DNA of 64,000 nt from positions 101,725,897 to 101,789,896 of the forward strand of contig NC_081407.1 of assembly GCF_030272615.1 (NCBI RefSeq), given 5' to 3'. The stretch comes from Cryptomeria japonica. Lineage: Eukaryota > Streptophyta > Pinopsida > Cupressales > Cupressaceae. Positions 48,030-60,514 of this stretch are shown here, piece by piece. A model generated the notes under the pieces. The model made no database searches. It saw only the letters and a program-made list of their open reading frames with translations, and was not told the origin of the DNA. The translations under genes and the position numbers were made by a program. How positions within the stretch are numbered: the first letter of the stretch is position 1; each line of letters starts with the position of its first letter.

Positions 48030-49490
48030 ATGAGCTTCCTCCTTCATGTGGTTGGCCCTGTTAAGTAGAGAATATTAAACTATTCTCAAAACAAAGCGAT
48101 GCTCAATAAGATAACACACTTTTCAATATTTCATTATGTTGCACAGTTAATCTTATTGAATAATGTACGTATATTGAATCTTAATTGCAGGGTCCAACAG
48201 AGCCAACATGAACAACACCATGGTGAGACTGCAAAAGTTATGAATATGCCTCATCATGAATAAAGCTGAACTAGCACATTCTCTGTAAAATCTCAAATGC
48301 TCTATACTTTGGAAGTTTTGAAATTTTTATGATCATATCGATCCCCTGCCTAAAAGCTTTTTTCCTTGATTTTTTTGTGATACACATTGAGAGATTTTTG
48401 TTTTCCTTTTATTTATGCATGTCTTAACCATTCTCCACATGCTTCCCATTCTTATTTAGTTTGTTGTATTTTTACATATGTTGGAATCTGTAGTTCCATG
48501 TACATGTTTTCTATGTTCTTTGTAACTGTATGAAAAGGTGTAAAATGTGGGTATAGTCCAAAATCTTGATTACCAACAAGCTATTGTTGTTTAATAGTTC
48601 CAGTGTTTGTATTAATTGAAACAGTTTAACCCTTTTAACATGTTTCATAGCAAACCTGCACTTTGTATGCAATCTTATTGTTACAGTTCAATTACTAAGG
48701 TGATGTGATTTTCAAAAGTATTCCGATGAAAACAAAATTGGTTTTCATTTATGTATCTTATTAAAATTTTAGAGTTTCCTCATGAACATTTAAACTTAGA
48801 AGGATTTAAAAATTCAGTACAAGAGTATTGGACATAATTTCTGGAGATGGAACTAAAACTCTCTCCCATGACTTCAGATTGTTTCCATGCTCTCTAGGCT
48901 AGTAGCTTTCAGACACAAAGCATAGGTCTTCTAAATTCTGTCTCAACATTAATTAGTTCCTTTCTCTTCTTTTTCATCCTTTTGGAAAGAGAATTTGAAA
49001 TTGTTAGGAATGAAAATCTTCCTAGGTGATTTGTTAAAATACAATGGGGAACTCAATCAAATTTTAATTCACTTCGTTTTAAGTTATTATCACAATTCAT
49101 TGAATTATACTTACAAAAGGCTTATATTTCCAAGGTAAAATATCAGTATCTTTCTTGGGTGATATTAGATAGCAGGGTCTCTTGGCTTAGACAAAATCAC
49201 CCTCTCATTGTATTCAAAGTAGATGCGTAGAAAAGCTAGATGCATCAATCGTTAAATCATAAACAAACACAAGCTCAAAAATTGTGTTACCAAGTACGCA
49301 TGGAACCTAGCCTGTAACTAACTAGTTCATACTAGATATAGTTTGGGTATGCTATTCAATTCTATTAGAATCTATAAAATAAATATTAACCTAGAAATTA
49401 ATGTAAGTGATAACATTTTTAAAATTGTTAAATATAAATGATAATAAAATCAAAATAGCATAACATAGTTGATTTCATAAGAGAGAAAAT
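48030..49490. other. Intergenic stretch, no feature assigned
   Basis: AT-rich. A phrase beginning GCAGGGTCCAACAGAGCC at about 48188 looks like an acceptor and a non-coding exon and could be the 3' UTR of the CACTA gene. The right CACTA terminus was looked for here and not found. Confidence 0.3.
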
Positions 49491-49761
49491 GAAAAAGTTC
49501 ACAATATCTTCACTCGATATCCAAGATTTTTAATCCATGAGGATGAAGATGAGGATGAGATAGAAAACCAAAAGACAAGGAATTGTTTATCCAAGTTTCC
49601 AAATTTTTGAGGATAAGGAAAAAAACATAATCCTATGAAAGAAGGAGAATGTGCAAGTCATTATCTCAAGTTAAAAGAAATTACTTAAGTAAACTAAACA
49701 AAAACATGCAATATCATACTTACGATAAAACATATCCACTTGGTGAATAAAATGGTACATT
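49491..49761. repeat. Copy A of a diverged 265-bp repeat
   Basis: Shared with 52299-52562 in the same orientation, about 2.8 kb apart: TCCATGAGGAT, TAGAAAACCAAAA, TTATCCAAGTTTCCAAATTT, AAAGAAGGAGAATGTGCAA and GATAAAACATATCCA occur in the same order. The spacing resembles the two long repeats of a small retroelement, but no TG...CA ends or primer site were seen. Confidence 0.7.
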
Positions 49762-52298
49762 GGCACACCCCCTTAAGTGCAATTGAGGTAAGAAGAAATG
49801 GGTCACAAGGTTAGGTATCCATGTAAAATATGAATAACCCCAAATTATAAAGAGAGTGTACCCTCTCGAAGTAGAGACTAGAAAATCCATAGGACAAAAC
49901 TCCATCCCAAGTGACATATGTGAAGGATAATATAGACCCACCCCATCCCCTAAAGTTGGTGCCTCCACAAAGAAGAGAGAAAAGCATTGCAAAATGTTGA
50001 ATGGTGAATGTTGTAGTAGGTCCATTTGCAACAAATGATGCACCTTACTTTCACAATATGGAAATCTTGAGTTGTCAAATTGTTGAATTCCCATTCAAGT
50101 GGAATGTAGAAAGGAATTCAAATGTATGGTTTTTGAAGCGACTCATGTGTCTTGATGTTGATGTTAAGTTGTGATTGTTCCATAGAAGATTCAGGGACTA
50201 CAATCATTGAAGTGTGAGACCTTAATTAATGTGAAATAGAATGTGTCATGTTGCATGATATGGTGGGGATAGAACAAGTGAATTTACAATGGGAGATGAT
50301 GTAACTCGATGGGAATTGTCATCAATGAGAAGACAAATATTCTCAATTGTTTCATCAATATTTGAAAGGTGAGAGTCCACAAACAGATGTGAAATGTTTA
50401 AGTAGGCCTCCTAATGAAGTGGATCTCATGGACACGAAGAATCCTATATAGAGAATCATTGAGAGCCCTTGAAGGAGCAAATTTGAACTTCGATGAAGCA
50501 ATACATGATGGAGGAATATCTTGCAAGAGGAAATCAAAGTCATTATGGTGTCATCTAGATCTGAAATGTGGTCTACTTTTCAAAAAAGTAAAGATGCTTG
50601 ATAGGAATGTGTCCTAGTGGGGTGAATCTAGAAGACATATAATCCTATTGCAAAGAATCATGGAAAGTTCTATAAGAAGCAACTTTTAATTCTGAAGTAG
50701 CAACGTGTATAAGAGATGTTCTCATTTGTAGATGGAGTATCAAGAGGAGGATCACTAGTCCATGGACCATGTCATTGTTGTTAAATACCTACGCTTTTGT
50801 TCATAGTCACTTGCTATAGGAATGAATTCAATGAGATAGGGTAGGAGATCCTACATAATGTAATTTTTCACTATCCCTTGTTTCGAGTACAAATTGTTCT
50901 CTGAATTTACCTTGACAATAGAATGTCAAAATTTAATACCATAATCCATGATGAAAACTGCCAAAAATGGAAATTTATCTTAGTTCACAATTACAAAATG
51001 CTTCTGTATAGGCCTCTCGAAGATTAAGTACATCAAATTGAGACTTTATAAATTGAGTGTATGTAGTGGCAATATCCCAAATTGTTCAATGGTCTCCAAA
51101 CCTTGTCAATTTTTTATTTTTATTTTAGCTCAAATATGTATGGTATAGGCATATCATTGGTTGTGTGATTTTTTTTTTCCTTAAATGCTTCTACGACCAA
51201 AAGAGACAAGTTTTAGATGAAAATGGGGTCTTATGGGCCTTTTTGACACAATGGTAGGTTCTTCAGACCTGAAAATGCCCCAAAAACTAGTCGATTGCCT
51301 TAAGTTACAAACAAATCCTTGTTTGTGAGCATGCTTCTTGATCTTCAATTTTGGTGGAATGAAAGATAATATTGAATTTCTCAAGCCTTTTGGATGCTTC
51401 GAAACCACCAAAAAAAGCTACATTGATCATTGAAATGTTGTAGTGACTTGGATAAAAAAAGAAAACTAAGTCTAAACTTTAGAAGTTAGTTTTTTCTTGT
51501 CAAATTGTTTTCAATTTTCAAATCATCCAAGGATGCAAGAGGAGTATATTTTGTTATGACAAGATAAAAAAAAAACTTAGAATCTTTTGAAACCATTGAA
51601 ACATGGGGACCCCTTCCCCCCCTCCAAAATCCCTATTTTTTCAGGATGCAATACTTAGGGGAAACATCCCCTTGCCGCACCACTTAGGGATGTCCTAGGG
51701 ACTCCAAGGCATTTCTTGACCATCTTGAGGATGCCTATGAGTCTCCCATGGCCCCCAATTAGAAACTCCATTTCTAAACAAAAATGGTGAAATTATTGTG
51801 AAAATGTCATCCTTATTAAAGGTTTGGCAATGCCCCCTAACCTTGATGGGGGCTCTGCCCCAAACCCCCCACAAGGGGCACTACCCATTGACCCCAAACC
51901 TCTACCCACCATTCTTATTGTTAATGCAATCATTTCCATTTTTTTTATGTTGACTAGTTTAAACACTTAGTATGCCAAAGTTTCATCTGCAATTCTTATA
52001 CTTATTCTTAGTTTGTTCCCAAAGTTCCAAAACTCTACCACCATTGTTAATGTTCAAATTTCAATGCAATCATTGACATATTTTTAATGTTTATTGTAAA
52101 ATTTACATAGTGAGGAAAAGTTTTATTTACAGTTGTTATACTTATTCTATACACATCCTTTTATAATTAATTTTTTAAGTTGTATATATATTTGCATCCC
52201 ACCCCGCCCCCTTCATCATCCCCCTATCGTCCCCAAACTTAAGCCCTTGGTATGTTAAGATATGAAAGCTCACAATAGTTTCATTTGATATGTTAATT
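49762..52298. other. Stretch between the two repeat copies, no gene assigned
   Basis: Two diverged blocks of about 190 bp resemble each other near 50430-50530 and 50620-50730 (GAATCAT.GA.AG.....GAAG.A.C phrases). A C-rich part at 51600-51910 holds TGGGGGCTCTGCCCC and CCCACAAGGGGC hairpin-like phrases of a kind common in plant repeats. No domain could be read in the short open frames, including 49720-50094 (minus). Confidence 0.35.
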
Positions 52299-52562
52299 GA
52301 GGAAAAACTTACAATATATAGCTTCCAAGATTCCAAATCCATGAGGATCATGAAGAGGTAGAAAACCAAAAAAAGAAATTGCTTATCCAAGTTTCCAAAT
52401 TTGTGACAAGGAGAAAGTAGAATCTCAATCAAAGAAGGAGAATGTGCAACTCATTATCTTATTCTACCTAAGTAAAAATATTACCTAATTAAGCTTTTTA
52501 ATAGTGGAATATCACACTTAGGATAAAACATATCCAAGGTAAATAAAATATTACATTGATAG
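52299..52562. repeat. Copy B of the diverged 265-bp repeat
   Basis: Partner of 49491-49761 in direct orientation. A minus-strand frame just beyond it (52498-52692: KGLVKAFKSQSLREAIKSAQNLE) is faintly gag-like, too weak to call. Confidence 0.7.
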
Positions 52563-53470
52563 GCTTCTTTGGTTGCTCTAAAAGTGGTGCCTTATGAATT
52601 ATGTTCTTGGATACTAAAGTTTCCAAATTCTGGGCACTCTTGATAGCTTCTCGTAGAGATTGTGATTTGAAGGCTTTAACCAAACCTTTCAATGGTTTCT
52701 GTTGATGTGTTTTTTATGCACTATGCAACACAAAATAAAATACTAAGTATTCTATCCTCTCTTGAACAAAATCCTCCCAAGTGCTAAACTACATGATCAA
52801 ATGGGATGACTCCAAGATTCCAATAGTCAGGTCTTGACTTTATATTGTAGATAGACTCAATGATTGTGATGTGATATCTGCTGGAATCACAAGGGGGACT
52901 TACATTGCTTGGGTCAAGACCTATCCATTCTCATGTTTCATGATTGATTTACACTCCATGATTTAGGTCATCCTTGAGCAACATCTCGACTTAGCCAAAT
53001 TTTGTTTTTTGTACCCTAATTCTTTAATTTTGACCCCTTACTAGCATTGCCTTAGGTTTTATTGGAATTCTTGCTTCTCTAGCATGGACACATTTCTAAG
53101 GTTCATTCGCACAAATTGCTCTTGATGAGCAAGCTAGTATCATGACTATGACTTAAACAAAATTTTAACTTAGTCAAATTATCTCCTCCAAACTTCTATG
53201 AGTTCATCACCTTCATTCTTCATCATTTGGAAGTCTTTTGTCATTGGAAGGTAATTCTTGACCACCATACCTCAATTTTGACCTATTCTATACCCTAAAA
53301 CCCTAGAACCTAGTCATGTTTACAATTGAGATCTTGGTGACTTGATCACTTGATCACTTAATATAGCTTAATCATGCAGGTCTCATCTAACTCCGACTCC
53401 AACACTTAAGCAAATCAACCCTAACAACCAAGTACTTTGGGAAATATCTTGCAACTTGACAACATGGGTA

Positions 53471-53630
53471 ATGATGGGGGAATGGAAGGTGAGAGAGAGA
53501 GAAAGAGGGTGGGAGGAAGAGATGATGACCTGGAGAGGGTAGAGAAAGAGAAGTAGAGAGGGAGAGAAGAAGAGAGGGATGGAGAAAGAGACCTAGAGAG
53601 GGGAGAGAGAAGAGAGATAGTAGAGAGAAT
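53471..53630. repeat. Purine-rich GAGA tract
   Basis: About 160 bp almost wholly of A and G, built of GAGAGA and AGAGAAG phrases. Possible GAGA-type protein target or triplex-prone tract; function unknown. Confidence 0.85.
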
Positions 53631-54527
53631 GTGCTAAATAATAATCATGTTTTAATTGTCAAACTAATTTTCAAATGACTTAAAATATAAAATATTACAA
53701 TCTAGTCCATTACAAACAATTTCCATTCAAATTGATTAATACAGATGCGATGCAATCAGAAAATATAATGCATATATCATGTGTTGTAGAAAATAATAAT
53801 GTTCAATGTAGAAAATAATAGTCTGGAAATTATTTGGAAATTATTTCCGATTGCCGTGTAAAAAGTTTTTGGAAATTATTTATTAATCATTGTTTTGTCA
53901 GTATTTTTTTAAGAATTTTTCAAAATGAAATAAATTTTTATATTTACAAAAATTAACATGTAAAATTTTTAACAAAAATTATTTAAAAAATGATTTATTA
54001 ATCATGTGATTGCCCTGCACCTTCAAAAAACAATTTGATAAAACATTTAATTCTTAACCTAAAGCTCACGACAATATATTTATAGGGTTGTAGGTAATAA
54101 AATTAATATGTTTAAAGAAGCTTATCATCACTACCTTGAAGATAATGATCAAATGGTTTATCCTAATATTCTTGGTATGGAGTTTATCTAGTCTTTGTGT
54201 TGTAATTTATAAATATTTTATAATTGATATAGTCTTAAAAAATAAAATTATGTTATTTATTATTTTAATATATAAATTTTGTTTTATTTAAGAAATAGTT
54301 TATTTTATTTAAAGAATTACTTTATTTCATTTTTATTGTGAAATAGTCAAAACATGATAAATGAATACGAACATTATGATAGCTATCTCCATCTTCATGA
54401 TAGTAACATAAGTGAAATTAAAGAATTTTTCTTTCAATAAAGAAACAAAATTAAAGACTTCTTTTCATAATCTCTTAGCAATTCAACTACTAATGTTTCA
54501 TGATCAAAAGAGACATCTTATCAAATG

Positions 54528-54665
54528 CTTTTCTATTTTCTACTTTCTACCCTTTCTATTTGTCTATCTCTTTATCTCCACCTTTCTAAGTTTATCTCGT
54601 TGTCTACTATTTCTCTCCCTCTTCCTCTCCCCCTATATCTCCATCTCTACTTTTATCTACTCTAA
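54528..54665. repeat. Pyrimidine-rich tract
   Basis: About 140 bp of mostly C and T (TTTCTA, TATCTC, CCTCTCCCC phrases). It is the strand-reversed counterpart in composition of the GAGA tract about 1 kb to its left. Confidence 0.7.
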
Positions 54666-55499
54666 ACTAACTACACTATTGGTAGGAACATGACGCATAG
54701 TGTCCCTTGTTATTTTAACATATATAACATATTTAACATGTAATTCAATTAGACAAATTATGTGTTGAGAGTTTAACTATAAATAAATATGTGTTTATGA
54801 GATTTTGTTTATTTTAGATGTTTTTCAAATACATTGATTTATAATATATCCATTTATGTATTTTGCCAAGAATTACTAATAATCAATCAACATACTTAAA
54901 CTAATTTTTATATAACAAGAATATTATGTTTGGTCGTATAATCAGTCAACAATAATTAATATTTATCTCACTCAAAGTTATCATAAAATATTTATTCTTT
55001 TAACCAGTAAAGATCTAAATAAATTAATTTACACAATATTATAATTAATATATTTGCAAAGAATCCAACCCGAATCAAAGTCTTTGATATTTTATTTTTA
55101 GATGGAAAAACAAAAAATAGAATCTTACATAACAAATTGATAAATCAATATAATTCCATATATATTGAACACCCCCAAATATTAGAAATTTGTCATTCAA
55201 CTGGTAGTGCAACTTTTGCACACATTTTATTTTTTTGGAAAAATGCATTTATGAATAAAATAAAAAATATACAAAGGATATTCCCTTCAAGAAAAAGACT
55301 TAAGAAGAGCCTTAAACATTTGACAACATCAACACTAAGGCATTACTATTGAAATTTTCCACACTTGAATGGATAGAGTTCAAAACTTATCACTCCATAA
55401 ATTTTTCATATTTCCTACACATTGACAAAGACTTTGAAAAATATCATGCTTCTAATAGTTTCTTTATTATTTCGTCATGAATTAGGAGGGTTTTATCAC

Positions 55500-56000
55500 A
55501 GTTTTTTTTTTAACACAAGGGGTAAAAATTTATTAATCAGAAAGAAGAATACAAAGTAAGAAAAACCAAGAGCCCCACAAAGACCACAAAATTAATCATG
55601 ACTATCCTCTGCAACCAAATTCCCTAACAAATGAGACAAATCTACTCACAAATGTCCCCATTCTACAATATTCCAACCATCCAATCCATCAGATGCCCAT
55701 TTTGCCAAGGAATTCACCGTGTGATTCCATTCTTGAGGAATATGACAAAAAGTAACACAGTCGAAAGACCAACTTAACCCTGAATATATTCAATAAACAC
55801 AAATAACTACCAATTAACACCATCCAAGCACTGCTCATTCAACATATGCACTACCCCTTGTAGATCATATTCACAAATAATTTGTTTCCAACCAAGAGCA
55901 TAACCTCTCTCCAATGAATACAAGATGATAAAGGCTTCATGAAATTATTAGTATGAAACCCTTTATAAATAGAAAAGAGAAATTGAACAACACTCGAGCT
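55500..56000 (-). mobile_element. 5'-truncated LINE: RNase H domain, 3' UTR and poly(A)
   Basis: On the minus strand a frame reads CEYDLQGVVHMLNEQCLDG and, further on, EWNHTVNSLAKWASDGLDGW. This is the C-terminal RNase H domain of plant L1-type LINE ORF2 (..E.D...V...L......, H..R..N...D.LAKWA). It ends near 55600, followed by a short 3' UTR and a poly(A) run (plus-strand T run at 55501-55511). The left part of ORF2 is missing; the 5' edge near 56000 and the target duplication were not defined. Confidence 0.75.
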
Positions 56001-56099
56001 CTCTTTGCATAACAACTAAATTATTAATCTTTTAACAATATCTATATAACTATGTTTCACGTTTTTAGATAGAAATTATATAGTTTTTATAAAAAAAAA

Positions 56100-58868
56100 T
56101 TACATACCTAGATATAACATGATCATTCAGTCTCACATACCTAGGTATAACATGAACATTCTCATCAGGTTCAACTTCTTCATTGTCATCTTCTTCTTAA
56201 TTTATTTGTTCCATTTGAACAAGTACATCAAGATTTTCTTTACCGATTTATATCTTAACAGTTTTAGGTTCGAAAAGCAAAATGCAAGGATCTTCATCCT
56301 TTTTGTCCGAACTTGTTCCTTCAACAACTTCAGGACATTCATCTACACGAACATCAACACTCTCAACAATTCTCTGTTTCCATTTGTTGAAGCATTTATA
56401 GGCCTTACTCTTGGTGGAATAGCCAATAAATATGTCTTCATCGCTCTTAACTTCAAACTTGCTTATGTAATCACCTCTTTTAATAAAACATTTGCTTCCA
56501 AATATTTTAAAATAGCTAACATTAGGTGATCTCCCATACCAGTATTCATAAGAGGTTTTGTCCTTACCTTTTTTCATTAGAACCCGGTTCATTGTGTAGA
56601 CTGTTGTACTTACAGCTTCTCTCCAAAATGTTTTTGCCACATCTCCTTGTATCAACATTGTCCTAGCCGCTTCAACTACTATCCGATTGTTTCTTTCTGC
56701 TATGTCATTCTGCTGTGGTGTCCTAGGTGCAAAAAGTTGCCATTTGTTACCATTATCATCACTGTACTTAGTGAATTCCAAATAAGTAAATTCACCACCT
56801 TGATCTGTTCTCAGATATTTAATCTTCTTTCCACTCTCTTTCTCAACTAAGGCTCTAAATGCCTTGAGTTTTCCAAAAGCTTCATTCTTATCTCTCAAGA
56901 ATGTGACCCACATCATCCTCAAACAATCATCAGTGAAGATCATGAAGTATCTATCACCTTGAATGCTTCTTGTTCTTATTGGTCCACATAGATCTGTATG
57001 AACCAAATCTAACAAGTGCTCTGCTAAGGAGGACTTTCTCTTGAAAGTTGAGGAAGTCATCTTTCCTAATTAACATTCTTTACAAAGAGCATTAATCGGT
57101 TTGTCTAGCTGAGGTAGACCTCTTACTGTATTAGAATTTCTTACTTTAATAATATTGTCAAAATTTATATGACAAAATCTCCTATGCCAAAGCTAGATAT
57201 CATCCATCTTTGCAATCTAATAGTTGCTAACTTTAGGATTGAGATGAAATAGATTGCATTTGGTCTATTTACTAGCTGTAATCAATTCACCTTTGTTGTC
57301 AAATATTTTGCACATACCATTTCTGAACTCCAGTGGGTATCCTTTGTCATTAAGTTGTGCCACACTCAGAAGAATGTGCTTTAGGCCTTCAACCTAATAG
57401 ACATCACCAGCACTAATTTTACCATTAAGAGAAATAACTCCCTTGCTTTTAACCATATAGGGTGAGTCATTGCCAAATCGGACAACACTGCCATCAAATT
57501 CCTTCAAGGAAATAAATTTTCTCTGACCACCAGTCATGCGATGTGAACAACCTATCATTGATCCAATCATTAGAGTTATCCATCCTAGATACTAGTGCTT
57601 TTTGATCTGATAATTCTTCCTTAATAACTACAAACACAATATCTTCACTAGCATCATCATCTAATTCTTCATCAATAATACCACTGCCAATAGCTATGAG
57701 ACAATCTCTTTTAGCTTTACCCTTATACTTCTTAAATTTGTCTCTTTTGTACTCATTTTCACCATTATGGCAATTAGCTTCTATATGATCAATTTTGTTG
57801 CATGCAAAACATTTTAAAGGTATCTTACCTTTATATTTACCGATGCCTCTAGGAAGTCATTTTGCCAACAATGCTTCAAGTTCCACTAGGCTGTCTTCAT
57901 CATCAGCATCTCTGTTGGATCTAGATTAATAGCTATGGCTAGCATCTTTACTTCTTCTCACAGATGGGTTAGAGATAGAAGCTCTGAATGTAGATTTTGA
58001 TCTCTGTACACTACCATCATAGCCATTTAGTTCAAAAGCAATAAGTTTGCCAATAATAGAGTCAAGAGATACCTTAGATTTGTTAATGGACTTCAACTCT
58101 TGAATAGCTACAACTCGGATAACATAGACCGGTAGCAGGGTTCTCAGTACTTTACTAATCACTGTGGCATCTTCCACTTTCCCTCCTGCACTCTTAATCT
58201 CTCCAACTATCTCTTTAATCCTTTGACCATACTACTAGATTTTCTCACTTTCAGACATTCTCATATCATCGAACTTTCCTCTTAAACTCTCTTCTTTAGC
58301 AATCTTGACATGTTCATCACTGCTATAGATATCTTCTAGTTTCTTCCATACTTCATATGCAGTTTCAAGACCATGAGCATCTACATATTCAACATCGGAC
58401 AAGGAATTGATAATAGTCTCTAATGCTTGATGATTTTCTTGTTGTTCTTTCTTTTGATCATCAATCAAGGTTCCAATAGGTGTAATATATTCTTATGAAT
58501 TTTTCTAGATTCGATTGTGTGTATTTTTTTCCCATCAACCTTTTGAATCACACTTAGTGATTCATCATCAAGATGAAAATAATTCCAAAGACTTGAAAGA
58601 TGGGGAAAAAAATACACACAATCGAATCCAGAAAAAATCATAAGAATATAAGATGGATTGTGGAAATCTCATAGCTTTAATAGGTGTAAGATACTTAGTT
58701 TTTATATGATCCCAATACTAACTACCAAGACTCTTAATGTAAATCTTCATTTTGTCACTCCATATTCTATTGTTATCTTTGTTAAACTTCAGACCTTCTT
58801 TCTTCATCATGATCTACAAGATCTTTTCCTCAAGTTGTTAGGCTTTTAGATAAAGAGGACCTAAGATG
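56100..58868 (-). pseudogene. Ty1/copia gag-pol remnant, reverse transcriptase missing
   Basis: From right to left: leader and gag start near 58820 (MKKEGLKFNKDN), gag UBN2-like stretch at 58468-58235 (AYEVWKKLEDIYSSDEHV), more gag near 58177-57926, zinc-knuckle region near 57790, protease area near 57550, GAG_pre-integrase at 57190-57080, and integrase in a long open frame at 57060-56248. Integrase keeps HTDLCGP, LRTDQGGEF and AERNNR, so all three catalytic acids (D, D, E) are present. The sequence stops matching near 56100, just after the PRYVRL phrase that precedes RT; RT and RNase H are absent. A hairpin insertion splits gag at 58485-58677. The element is dead but its integrase frame is still open. 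Confidence 0.85.
58485..58677. mobile_element. 193-bp foldback (MITE-like) insertion in copia gag
   Basis: Arms of about 50 bp at 58486-58535 and 58598-58648 are inverted copies with only about three differences (TATTCTTATGA..TTTTCT, CGATTGTGTGTATTTTTTTC). The loop contains a smaller hairpin (GAATCAC-ACTTA-GTGATTC). The 11-bp AATAGGTGTAA flanks the insert on both sides (58474-58484 and 58678-58688) and looks like a target duplication. The gag translation resumes on either side of it (KYLTPI / EYITPI). About 28 bp lie between the right arm and the right flank, so the element is not perfectly symmetrical. An 11-bp duplication would fit a MULE-type MITE. Confidence 0.6.
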
Positions 58869-58879
58869 CTCTAATACCA
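58868..58879 (-). other. Primer-binding site of the left-pointing copia
   Basis: The minus strand reads TGGTATTAGAGC, a variant of the Met-tRNA primer site, two bases from the LTR end. Confidence 0.75.
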
Positions 58880-58881
58880 AT

Positions 58882-60336
58882 TGATGGTATGATGACAGAA
58901 TAAGTATCCGATAGAATACTGAGAGGGGGGTGAATTAGTATATTGAAAAACTGATACAAAGTTCCCAAACTCAAATTCAATCACACAAAGTGAACTTTTC
59001 TCTGTCAAGCTCAATATTCATAAGAATATTTGACATCAACCGGTTTGACTGTTATGACAACTTAAATAGTAAACAAATTCAACCTTTAAGAATATCAACA
59101 ATTCTTAATCACATCTTCAATATATTCATCCTTCCAATACTTCTAGTTATCATGCTTTATCAGAAATTAATCTAATCAAAATATAAGATCACAACGACAA
59201 AAGCATTCACCACTTGACACAAATATTTATATGTGGAAAACCCAAATAGGTAAAAACCATGGTGAGCTGGGACTCACAAAGATAGCTATCTAAACTCTTT
59301 TGGAGTTCACCTTGATAGGAGCCAAAATCTGTTAAAGCTTTACAATAAGTCCTGTTAAGAACTAATTCTAGTTTACGAATCACCCGGTTAAGGGATTTAC
59401 AAATATGCCTTGATGAAAAGCACAATACCTTGGTAGGAGTAACCTTGCTAGATGATTTAAGAATCCAAGCTAATGTACCACCTTGTGAGAGGATTTAATG
59501 AGTAACCAATCTTGTTAGACCTTACCCGGTTAAGGGATTTCACTTTTGTTGTAATTGCTAGAAAACAAAAGGTTTTCTTGATCTGTCTGAATAGCACTAC
59601 ATTTGCTTGATCCGATCCTTCTTAAGCTTCAATCTGCCTTTACTCAAAGTATAGATCCATCCATTGGTTAGGCAACTGCACACTCACAGGTTTCTGCCAA
59701 TCTTGCCAACTTTTCCAGCACTTGTACAAACAACATCATCGACCTTAAATACACAAACAATTAGGTCGGTAACACAACAAAAACCTAATTCTCATCATCT
59801 AGATTACGAACAAGTCAGTGCAATCTTGACCGTTAGAAATCATGACAATCTCTTCACATTCTTCAAGAAAATTCCAATTGCTCCATGATCACTGCTTCAT
59901 TGGACTTTGTAATTCATCATGCATTGTGCATTAGATGCAATCCACTTTGCTCCTTTCCAAGAAAATAAACAAAAGCGCCAAACCAATTTCAACTTATCCT
60001 CATACAATGATCACATGTGTCTCCATCATTTTCGCTCATCAGGTAATAAACCAACAAACTTGATTGGTCAGAGTTTATCAATAGGTTGGGGTTTACCGGT
60101 CACATTACATAGATAGGTTTAACCCTTTACACCGGTTTACCAGTTCAACTCACAAACTTTACATATTGGTTACAACATTTTACAAATCTCTTCTTATCAG
60201 TTACAAAAAAAAGGCAATAACAACAATAACATCAACAATATCATGAATACCATTATACCAGTTCAATTGACATCAATGACAACATGTCATTAATGCAATC
60301 AATATGCAAAACGCCAACAATCTCAAAATGCCAACA
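58882..60336 (-). mobile_element. LTR (about 1455 bp) of the left-pointing copia
   Basis: On the minus strand it begins TGTTGGCATTTTGAGATTG at 60336 and ends CATACCATCA at 58882, followed by two bases and the primer site. TG...CA ends are present. Only this 5' LTR is in place; the 3' LTR was lost with RT. The start abuts directly on the remnant LTR of the right-pointing copia. Confidence 0.75.
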
Positions 60337-60395
60337 TTGAAAACTAATTCACCCCCAACTCTCGGTTGTCTTATGGTTATTTGAGTTGTCTAACA
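60337..60395 (+). mobile_element. Last 59 bp of the LTR of the right-pointing copia
   Basis: ACTAATTCACCCCCAACTCTC here resembles ACTAATTCACCCCCCTCTC on the minus strand of the other LTR near 58930. It ends TCTAACA followed by two bases and a primer site. The rest of this LTR is missing or lies beyond the left-pointing element. Confidence 0.65.
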
Positions 60396-60397
60396 AT

Positions 60398-60409
60398 TGG
60401 TATTGGAGC
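60398..60409 (+). other. Primer-binding site of the right-pointing copia
   Basis: TGGTATTGGAGC, a variant of the Met-tRNA primer site also seen in the neighbouring element; two bases from the LTR end. Confidence 0.75.
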
Positions 60410-60514
60410 TTGGTCCTCTCTACAAAATCTTAATTGCTTGAGGAGTATCCTATAGCACCTAAAAGTTCAATTTCATCAAGTACATCTACAACTATTTTCT
60501 AAAGAGAAATTCCT

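Larger units (their letters stand above)
52563..55498. other. Intergenic stretch with simple-sequence tracts
   Basis: Mostly AT-rich. Contains the purine tract at 53471-53630 and the pyrimidine tract at 54528-54665. No coding or mobile-element signature was recognised with confidence. Confidence 0.4.

Noticed and set aside
49720-50094. Minus-strand 124-codon open frame as a gene
   Set aside because: No domain, no splice structure, and it starts within the diverged repeat.
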